Shown one piece after another: positions 43,264 through 50,400 of a stretch of DNA of 64,000 nucleotides. How positions within the stretch are numbered: the stretch's first letter is position 1; the number at the start of each line of letters is the position of its first letter. Under the pieces are notes generated by a model. That model did not search any database. It was not told where the DNA came from and saw nothing but the letters and a program-made list of their open reading frames with translations. The stretch is from Desulfocorpusculum sp964414345 (GTDB lineage: Bacteria; Desulfobacterota; Desulfocorpusculales; Desulfocorpusculum): NCBI GenBank assembly GCA_964414345.1, contig CAYPWF010000008.1:15805-79804 (forward strand). The letters are read 5' to 3'. A program made the position numbers and the translations under genes.

Positions 43264-43641
43264 TCAATAGTTGAGCACAGCTTTGGCTGTGAGGATCTCG
43301 CTCGTGAGGGTGGCTGCCGCCACCACCTGAGCCTGTGGGACAAGAAGTTGGGGATCCATTTTGCGGTGTTGGATGCAAGGGGAACAAACCAGGAGCCTCC
43401 CTCCCAGCTCCAGAAACCCGTCCAGCAAATCTTGCAAAGGAGGCAGACCCCCTGCAAACACATGGGATGCTGTCCCCTTAACCCCCAGCCACACAGCGTC
43501 CCCCTGAAGGGCCACCACAGCCTCGACCCCCATGGATAGGGCCGCGTTGGCCAGCACAAAAGGAAGAGTCGCCCGTTCGGGGTCTCCTGGTCCGTGTGTG
43601 GCAATGTACAGGATCTTCTGCTTCTCCTGTGCCTGGCTCAT
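43264..43641 (-). CDS. DsrE-family protein
   Basis: 125-residue DsrE-like fold: KILYIATHGPGDPERATLPF, LANAALSMGVEAVVALQGDA, and a cysteine pair in LLVCSPCIQHRKM, comparable to the active cysteine of DsrE. ATG 43641 is chosen because GGAGG lies 8 bases upstream; ATG 43656 is an alternative. It heads the sulfur-relay gene run, 59 bp before tusA. Confidence 0.8.
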   Translation of the reverse strand: MSQAQEKQKILYIATHGPGDPERATLPFVLANAALSMGVEAVVALQGDAVWLGVKGTASHVFAGGLPPLQDLLDGFLELGGRLLVCSPCIQHRKMDPQLLVPQAQVVAAATLTSEILTAKAVLNY

Positions 43642-43713
43642 AAGCCTTTCCTCCATTAGCCTCGTAGTATATCTACAGGTACGAGTTTTATTTTATCCCC
43701 CCTTTACCATAAG

Positions 43714-44505
43714 TCAAACCACCCTTTCTCCAGGCTTTTTCATTTGCGACCACCTCCTCAAGCATTCTGCGGCGGCAAGGGCCGCAAGCCCCAAGCTCTC
43801 CTGAAATTGCTTTGATTTGAAACCCCTGTGCCACCTAAGGGTGCCAAGCTCGTCGCTCACCACCATGACCGAAGCAAAAGCCACACCACGGAAACCTGCC
43901 GCGCTCATGAGGGCCGAGCTCTCCATGTCCACGGCCAAAACCCCTTCCTTTTGATACAAGACCACCTTTTCTCTGGTTTCCCTGAAGACCGCATCTGTGG
44001 TCCAAACCCGACCCGCGTTAGGCTCCAGCCCTTCTTTCATCAAGCTCTCCTGCAGGAGCCTGAAGAGCTCCTGGTGAGGAATTGTCTTCATATGAGGAGC
44101 CAGATAGTGAGGGGAAGTCCCCTCCTCCACCAACGCGGAATCAGGAAGCACCACAGAGCCCACAGGCAGCCATGGTTGCAAGGAACCGCAAGAGCCCAGC
44201 CCCACCAAAGCCCCAGCCCCAAGGGCCACCAGTCTCTCCATGAGGACCACCGCTGCCGGAGCCCCAAAGGCAGGGCCTGCCACACCTATGGGACAGTCCC
44301 CCACTCCCAATGTCCAAAGCTTCCAAAAATCCAATTTTCTGCAAGGGGCTTGGGAGGCTCCCAGCTTTTCCAAAAGCAGCTTCAGATCAGGTGGGGTAAA
44401 TCCCAGTATGATTCCCTCAGGAACTTCCTTCTCCCTCTTTCCCCTCCTGGGTTCCACCAAACACTCCTGAGGTCTCCAAAACACCTTATCCTCACAATCT
44501 CTCAT
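43714..44505 (-). CDS. Nucleoside phosphorylase-family protein (PNP/UDP type)
   Basis: 263 residues of the PNP/uridine phosphorylase superfamily, cleaving a nucleoside's N-glycosidic bond with phosphate. Seen: LVGLGSCGSLQPWLPVGSVV (phosphate/ribose region), VWTTDAVFRETREKV, the ribose-binding VDMESSALMSAAGFRGVAFA and VVSDEL. The catalytic aspartate and the M-E-S pair are intact. The base specificity cannot be told. It lies 18 bp downstream of the zinc-ribbon gene on the same strand, and 72 bp upstream of the sulfur-relay genes, so may share their transcript. Confidence 0.85.
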   Translation of the reverse strand: MRDCEDKVFWRPQECLVEPRRGKREKEVPEGIILGFTPPDLKLLLEKLGASQAPCRKLDFWKLWTLGVGDCPIGVAGPAFGAPAAVVLMERLVALGAGALVGLGSCGSLQPWLPVGSVVLPDSALVEEGTSPHYLAPHMKTIPHQELFRLLQESLMKEGLEPNAGRVWTTDAVFRETREKVVLYQKEGVLAVDMESSALMSAAGFRGVAFASVMVVSDELGTLRWHRGFKSKQFQESLGLAALAAAECLRRWSQMKKPGERVV

Positions 44506-44523
44506 TTCCCCAGAGCCCTCCCA

Positions 44524-45366
44524 TTAGAAATCAAGAAAAGGTGAAGGCCCGTTCTTTGATGATGACTCCAGCCCGGGATACTCCAAGTCCATGTAACCGC
44601 ACTGCGGGCACTCCACGGTGACTCGCAAGAGCCCTTCCGTGAAAACACGAAGTTGCCTTTCCCTGAGCATGATCCTCTCAGGCTCCATATCTTGCCTTGT
44701 GAGCTCCCAAAGTGGAAGAATGGGAGCCTTGGCCCTGGGGAAATCCATGATGAGCCTGCGCACTCGTATGGTTTTGGAGAAGCAGCGAGGACAAGCTCCA
44801 ACTCTCCTCCAGGCCTCTAAAAAGGCTTTGAGCTCCCCTTCTCCTCTTGCGGGAAGAGTAGCCCCGCCCACCAATATCCAACGCCCCAAAGTGGGTAGAT
44901 TCCTTATTTCATTTACCAGACACCTGGTGCAGTAGCCCCTTTTCCCCCAAAAAAAGACCCCCTCTAGGCCACACTTGGGGCACCTCCCGGAAGTATTCAT
45001 TCCGCCCACCTGGGATGCAAGAAGTTCCTCCCAATAGTAAGGAAGATGCTCCCAGCATATTGACTGCCCATCAAGGCTCACTACCCCATGATTCCCCTTC
45101 CCGTTGCACACAACACATCTGCCGCTCGGGACCGGGAGGGTTTTTCTCTTAGGACCTGGGAACCACTCCCAGACAAGATCCTGCAAGGCCTCAACCGGAG
45201 CCCATCTGCCGCTACCTATCCACAGACCTCTCACACCGAAGCCCAAACAACCAGCCTCTTCTCTGAAGGCAAAAAGTACTCGGGAAGGAACAACTCTTCC
45301 CTCTTGCTCCAAGAGCCCCACCAGCTGGATGGCTTGGGAAAGTTCACTGGAAAGAATCTCTATCAT
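44524..45366 (-). CDS. Cysteine-rich zinc-ribbon protein of unknown function
   Basis: 280 residues, no signal peptide. At least five CxxC-type knuckles occur: CVVC (residue 84) followed by a lone cysteine in SICWEHLPYY, CPKC and CTRC (about 130-150), CPRC near 199 and CPQC near 255. Two or three zinc ribbons are implied. Tryptophan-rich segments (LVWEWFPGP) lie between them. It superficially recalls FdhE, the formate dehydrogenase accessory protein, but the FdhE signature is not recognised. It is the first gene of a minus-strand unit with the phosphorylase. Function unknown. Confidence 0.6.
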   Translation of the reverse strand: MIEILSSELSQAIQLVGLLEQEGRVVPSRVLFAFREEAGCLGFGVRGLWIGSGRWAPVEALQDLVWEWFPGPKRKTLPVPSGRCVVCNGKGNHGVVSLDGQSICWEHLPYYWEELLASQVGGMNTSGRCPKCGLEGVFFWGKRGYCTRCLVNEIRNLPTLGRWILVGGATLPARGEGELKAFLEAWRRVGACPRCFSKTIRVRRLIMDFPRAKAPILPLWELTRQDMEPERIMLRERQLRVFTEGLLRVTVECPQCGYMDLEYPGLESSSKNGPSPFLDF

Positions 45367-45768
45367 GGCTCCCCGTTCAAATCATAGCTTCTTCTGGATC
45401 CGATTGTGAAGAAGAGCTCTTTCATCCCAAAAATAGCCATAGTTCTCCCTTTCAAACAAGCTTGCTCCATGAGGAGCAGGAAGCTTCTTGAAACACACAA
45501 TGGGGCAAGTTATGATTCAGAAGATTTGGTTTTTTTCCAGCCCCTGAGGGCTTAAGAGGAATGGACACTGTAGGCTGACTTGGCGATATTATAGGCAAAT
45601 CTGCTCTATAATCAAAGATACCCTCTTTTTCCGCCCCCCTCCAAGGTGGGACTGAATGTGGGAAAAGATGCAGGAGGCCTAAAGGGGGGAAGCCACCCAA
45701 GAAACGGGTTTTGAGGAACAGCCTGGATCAGGAGAGATCTAGTATAGAAAAGCTTCAAGGGGGAGGCA
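45367..45768. other. Intergenic region between divergent genes
   Basis: This 402 bp stretch separates the minus-strand zinc-ribbon gene from the plus-strand lipoprotein. TATAAT occurs at 45607-45612 on the plus strand, but the nearest TTGGCG lies 21 bases upstream, too far for a normal promoter. A few short frames exist but none has a ribosome site or recognisable sequence. No repeat of the MITE-like family is present. Confidence 0.4.
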
Positions 45769-46236
45769 ATGGAAATTTTCTGCAAGGTGGTAAGCAAGCT
45801 TTCTTGCTTGGTTTTTGTGGGCTTCCTTTTGTTTGGTTGCGCGGCAGAGACCTACTACTACCCACCGCCGCCTGCCCCCCCACCCCCTAGACTTTTCCCA
45901 GGGGATCTACGGGTAACAGACCTGGACATGCGGCCTGATCCCATAGTCTCCGGGGAAAGGCCCAGATTCTCGGTTAGCCTCTTTAATAGGTCCCCTGTCT
46001 CAGGCTACGTCAGGGTGCTGGTCCTGGACAGGGATGAGCTTGTAGCCGAGGCAGTTGGGGTCCTGGTGCGGCCCGGGGCCAACAGGGTTGAGTTCCCAAG
46101 GAGCTCTTACCGCTTCCACCGCTCAGACCATTGTTTCACAGTAGAGGTGGACATAGAGGGGACTCGCCATCCGGTGGACCTTGCCCGCAGGTTTTGCGCA
46201 CGAAGGACTCCGGCGGGATGGATCCTGGCCCCTTGA
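45769..46236 (+). CDS. Proline-rich predicted lipoprotein
   Basis: 155 residues. The N-terminus MEIFCKVVSKLSCLVFVGFL continues into LFGC, a lipobox giving an acylated cysteine near residue 24. A proline-rich linker (YYYPPPPAPPPPRLFPG) follows, then a beta-rich domain (LRVTDLDMRPDPIVSGERPR; YVRVLVLDRDELVAEAVGVL) that resembles Ig-like CARDB modules. GGGGGAGG precedes the ATG. Probably anchored in the outer membrane facing the periplasm. Function unknown. Confidence 0.7.
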   Translation: MEIFCKVVSKLSCLVFVGFLLFGCAAETYYYPPPPAPPPPRLFPGDLRVTDLDMRPDPIVSGERPRFSVSLFNRSPVSGYVRVLVLDRDELVAEAVGVLVRPGANRVEFPRSSYRFHRSDHCFTVEVDIEGTRHPVDLARRFCARRTPAGWILAP

Positions 46237-46289
46237 GCCAGGCCTGAGGAACAGGACGCGTTTCTAGGAAGTTCTCCCCCCAAAACTTT

Positions 46290-46320
46290 GCAGCCGGGCC
46301 CCATCTCGGGGCCCGGCTGC
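46290..46320. terminator. Strong bidirectional terminator-like hairpin
   Basis: GCAGCCGGGCCCC and GGGGCCCGGCTGC form a perfect 13 bp GC-rich stem with loop ATCTC, sitting between the convergent ends of the lipoprotein (46236) and the DUF4337 gene (46353). The following bases are CTTTGC on the plus strand and AAAGTTTTG on the minus strand, so no long U-run is present. Confidence 0.7.
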
Positions 46321-46352
46321 CTTTGCAAAGCGAGCCTTAAGAACAAATCACC

Positions 46353-46943
46353 TCATGAATGGAGAAAGGGCACACCCACCAGCAGCAGAAATCCGTTGAG
46401 GCTCAGGAGAGCCCCAATGGCGGCCAGAAGAATGGAAAACCCGTACATGGGGGCCGAGGAAGCCAGGATGGCCACCGTAGCCATGACAATGGCTATCTGA
46501 AGGAGCACTTCCGCATAGTCGAAATAGGGATCCCGGTCCCGGTTTATGTCCCTTTCGTGCTCAAGTTTTCGGGCCTCTGCCTCTATCTCCTTTTTCTCCG
46601 AGTTATACCTTTTTTCCTCTGACTCCATTTTCTTGCGAAGCTCCTCGTAGTGCTTCCTGACCTCCTCGCTCACCCCCTGCCCCCGCTCCAGTAGGCCTGC
46701 TTCCAGGCGCAGCTTTTCCACCCGGTACAGATGTTCCCTGATCACTTTGGCCTGGTAGTACGCCCATTGGTCCGAGGCCTGCTGCTGGGCCAAAAGCATC
46801 TCCTTCATGGCATTGTTTCCGCCTAGAGAGGTCACTGCCAACACCACGGCGTAAATGGCGGTGGTTAGGGCCACCCGCCTGGTAAAGGCCTTCTCCTTTA
46901 TCTCCTCCATCTCCTCCGGATTCGGAAGTTCCACCTCAGCCAT
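46353..46943 (-). CDS. DUF4337-family membrane protein
   Basis: 196 residues with an N-terminal TM helix (RRVALTTAIYAVVLAVTSLG), the family motif GGNNAMKEMLLAQQQASDQW followed by AYYQAK, a long coiled-coil-like charged helix (about 85-140), and two C-terminal TM helices (LLQIAIVMATVAILASSAPM; LLAAIGALLSLNGFLLLVGV). Family function is unknown. ATG 46943 has GAGGAGG upstream; ATG 46961 is an alternative. Confidence 0.82.
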   Translation of the reverse strand: MAEVELPNPEEMEEIKEKAFTRRVALTTAIYAVVLAVTSLGGNNAMKEMLLAQQQASDQWAYYQAKVIREHLYRVEKLRLEAGLLERGQGVSEEVRKHYEELRKKMESEEKRYNSEKKEIEAEARKLEHERDINRDRDPYFDYAEVLLQIAIVMATVAILASSAPMYGFSILLAAIGALLSLNGFLLLVGVPFLHS

Positions 46944-47423
46944 CCTGCCCTCCTCATGCACTTTTTTTACCGGTTTTTCTCCCTGAACCCCCCGGCACCC
47001 ATCTGATCAAAGGCTCCCTGCTTAGCCTGGAGTGCCCGCCAAAACCACCTGTCCGGCTTTCCAGGGCTTTTAAAAGCTTCTCATCCCCTCCGCTCCACCG
47101 GCCACTCCAGCTTTGGCCAGGGCAAAATGATATAATGCTTCTAAGGAGGCGTCCAGAAAACATCCTCTAAGGCTCTTTCCCCAAGGTACGAAAACCGCTC
47201 ACCCATGGGCCGGCTTCTTGTTTCCGGGGAATGCTCGTGCAAAAGCCAAGCAGCCCGACAGGCTGCAAGGGGATGCTTCTGGAAGGCTTCTCACCTTAGG
47301 CAGGACTTGGGACAGCTCTGATTTCTTCTTTGGAGTAAAGCACAGGGTTGAGTTGACTCTAGGAGTCAGGGAATCTCCCAAAGTGCCCAAGAGCATGGTT
47401 CATTTGATCCTGGAGGAGCAGGG
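46944..47423. other. Intergenic/leader region upstream of uvrA
   Basis: 480 bp between the divergent DUF4337 gene and uvrA. It contains an extended -10 promoter candidate (47128-47136), then about 290 bp of presumed leader. A small hairpin GCAGCC-CGACA-GGCTGC lies at 47250-47266. An AAGGAGG at 47143-47149 looks like a ribosome site but has no start codon near it. No LexA-type operator was found and no protein is convincingly encoded. Confidence 0.4.
47128..47136 (+). promoter_or_regulatory. Extended -10 promoter candidate for uvrA
   Basis: TGATATAAT gives a consensus TATAAT at 47131-47136 with the TG dinucleotide of an extended -10. No recognisable -35 lies 16-18 bases upstream, which is tolerated by extended -10 promoters. 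Transcription would begin near 47143 and reach uvrA at 47424. Confidence 0.4.
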
Positions 47424-50400
47424 GTGGAGGTTAAGAATATCGGGGTAATAAGGCTGGCCAATGTGCGCCAGCACAATCTCAAGGGGCTTTATCTAGAGCT
47501 GCCTGTAGGAAGATGGATAACGGTCACAGGGGTTTCAGGCTCAGGCAAGTCCACGCTGGCCATGGACGTTCTCTATGCCGAGGGCCAGCGCCGGTACGTG
47601 GAGACCTTCTCACCCTATGCGCGCCAGTTCCTGGAGCGCATGGACCGGCCCCAGGTGGACGAGATCACTGGCATTCCCCCGTCCCTGGCCATAGAGGGAA
47701 GCCATCCTGTGCGCACCTCCCGCTCCACTGTGGGCACCATGACCGAGCTTACGGATTTCTTGAAGCTTCTTTTCGCCAGGATGGCCTTGCCCGTGTGCCC
47801 CAACTGCGGCCTGGAGATAAGAAGGAGCACTCCTGACAGCGTGTGGGAGGAGTCCAGGAATTGGCCGCAGCAAGGATCCTGGATCATCCTGTTCCAGCTC
47901 CCGGTTAAGGATAGGGAGCCTGAGGAGCTACGTGGCGGTTTGCTGCGAATGGGCTTCCTGAGGCTCTTTCGAAATGGGGGAATCCTGCCCGTGGAGAACT
48001 GGAAGCCTGAGCCCCATGAAGCTGAAATACATGTGGTGGTGGACCGCTTCCCTGCCTCTTCTTCTGACAGGGGCAGGTTCATAGACTCCATGGAGAGCGC
48101 CTTCCGCTATGGGAAAGGCTGGGCCACAGTACTCCTTCCCGAGGGCAGGATGCTAAGTTGGAGCAATCAGTGGGAGTGTTCTGGTTGCGGCCTCCAGGTC
48201 AAAGAGCCTGTGCCCAATCTTTTTTCCTTCAACAGCCCTGTGGGAGCTTGTCCCACATGCAAGGGCTTCGGCCGAATCATAGACATAGACCCCGAGCTGG
48301 TGGTCCCCGAACCCTGGCGATCCATACGGCAAGGGGCCGTAAAGCCCTTTTCCATGCCTGCTGCGCGCCATGAGTTCCAGGACCTGCTAAGATTCTGTGG
48401 GCGCCGCAAGATCCCTCTGGATGTCCCCTGGAGCGAGCTCCCAGAGGAGGCCAGGACCGCAATCCTGGAGGGCTTGGATGGTTATTACGGGGTCAGGGGC
48501 TTTTTCAAGTGGCTGGAGGAGAAGAGCTACCGCATGCACGTGCGTGTCTTCCTTTCCCGCTTCAGGGCCTACACCCCCTGCCCTGAGTGCAAGGGGGCCA
48601 GGCTGAGGCCAGAGGCTCTCCAATGGCGAATCTCGGGGAGGACCCTTCCTGAGATCTGCTCCATGCCAGTGGATATTCTGGCCCAGTTCTTCTCAGAGCT
48701 GGAGACAAACTTCCGCTCACATCCCATCTCCCAGATGCTGATCTCTGAGATCAGAAGCCGTCTGGGGTACCTCCAGGAGGTGGGGCTGGGCTACCTGACC
48801 CTGGAGAGGCCCTCCCGGAGCCTCTCAGGGGGGGAAGTGGAAAGGGTGCTTCTCACCAGGGCTTTGGGTTCCAGGCTGGTCAACACCCTGTTCGTGCTGG
48901 ACGAGCCAAGCATAGGGCTTCATCCCAGGGACACGGAGCGACTGGCAAGGGCAATCAGGCGCCTTGTGGAACAGGGCAACACCGCCGTAGTGGTGGAGCA
49001 CGACCCCAGCCTGATCAGAAGAGCGGACCTGGTCCTGGATCTGGGTCCAGGGGCAGGGGCCCGAGGTGGAAACCTGCTTTACCTGGGACCCCCATCGGGC
49101 TTAACCCGCCAGGAAGATTCCCCAACAGCCCTGTACCTCACAGGAAGGCGCAGCATACCGCTTCCGGCCAGGAGGAGGGATTGTTCTGGGGGGAAGTCCA
49201 TTCTCTTGAGGAAGGTGGAGGAGAACAACCTCAAGGGCATAGATGTGAGGATCCCTCTGCAGGCCTTGGTTTGCATCACCGGGCCTTCAGGCTCCGGCAA
49301 GAGCACCCTGCTGCTGGATGTTCTGTACAAGGCACTGCTTCGGGCTAAAAATCTCCCCGGGGAGAGGCCGGGGCGTCATGCAGGCCTGGAGGGAGCCCAG
49401 TGGATACACAAGGTGGAGCTGGTGGACCAAAGCGGCCTGGGCAGAACTTCCAGGGCCAACCCAGCCACATACAGCGGCGCCTGGGAGCACATCAGAAAAC
49501 GCTTCGCCATGGAGCCATTGGCTCGTGCCAGGAGATGGGGACCTGGGATGTTTTCCTTCAATGTTCCTGGGGGCCGATGCGAAAGCTGCAAGGGCGAGGG
49601 GTTCCAAAGGGTGGAGATGCAGTTCCTCTCGGATGTGCTTCTGAGATGTCCCGACTGTGGAGGCCGCCGCTTCCTTGGACCTGTCCTGGAGGTGCTCTGG
49701 CAAGGCAAGTCCATCGCCGACGTGTTGGAAAGCACGGTGGAAGAGGCCTGTGAATTGTTTAAGGAGCAGGAGCAGGTCCTGAGGGCTTTGGATCCCCTAA
49801 AAAGGATGGGGCTGGGTTACCTCACTCTGGGCCAGCCCCTAAGCACCCTCTCAGGGGGTGAGGCCCAGAGGCTTCGTTTGGCCAGATTCTTGACAGCCTG
49901 GCAGGCCACTACCCTCTTTCTCTTGGACGAGCCCACAACCGGCCTCCACCTCCAGGATGTAGAGAAGCTCCTGGAGGTGCTGCAGGAATTGGTGGAGAAG
50001 GGCCACACCGTTGTGGTGGTGGAGCACCACCTGGATGTGATCAAGTCAGCCGACTACGTCATAGACCTAGGGCCTGAGGGGGGGGAAGGGGGCGGCTGGA
50101 TAGTGGCACAAGGGCCCCCTGAGGCCATAGCCTCCTGCCTTGACTCCCACACAGGCAAGTATCTGAAAGCTTTACTGGAGGGGCACTCTTGGCCAGAGGC
50201 CACAGGAGTGAGGGAAACCGTTTCAGGATGGCAGAAGGGGCTCACATGGCCCCTAAACGGATCCATCCAGGTGCGGGGGGCCAGGCAGCACAACTTAAAA
50301 GAGATCTCCCTGGACATCCCCAGGGACCGAATAGTTGTCATAACCGGGGTCTCGGGCTCCGGCAAATCCACCTTGGCCTTCGACATTCTCTTCAACGAGG

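Noticed and set aside
44524..45366. FdhE formate dehydrogenase accessory protein
   Set aside because: CxxC pairs are suggestive, but spacing and flanking sequence do not match what is known of FdhE, and no formate dehydrogenase catalytic gene is present.
45452..45700. Small minus-strand ORF in the intergenic region
   Set aside because: No ribosome site, no recognisable sequence and skewed amino-acid composition.
47137..47423. LexA/SOS box upstream of uvrA
   Set aside because: No CTGT-N8-ACAG or GAAC-N4-GTTC-like palindrome was found.
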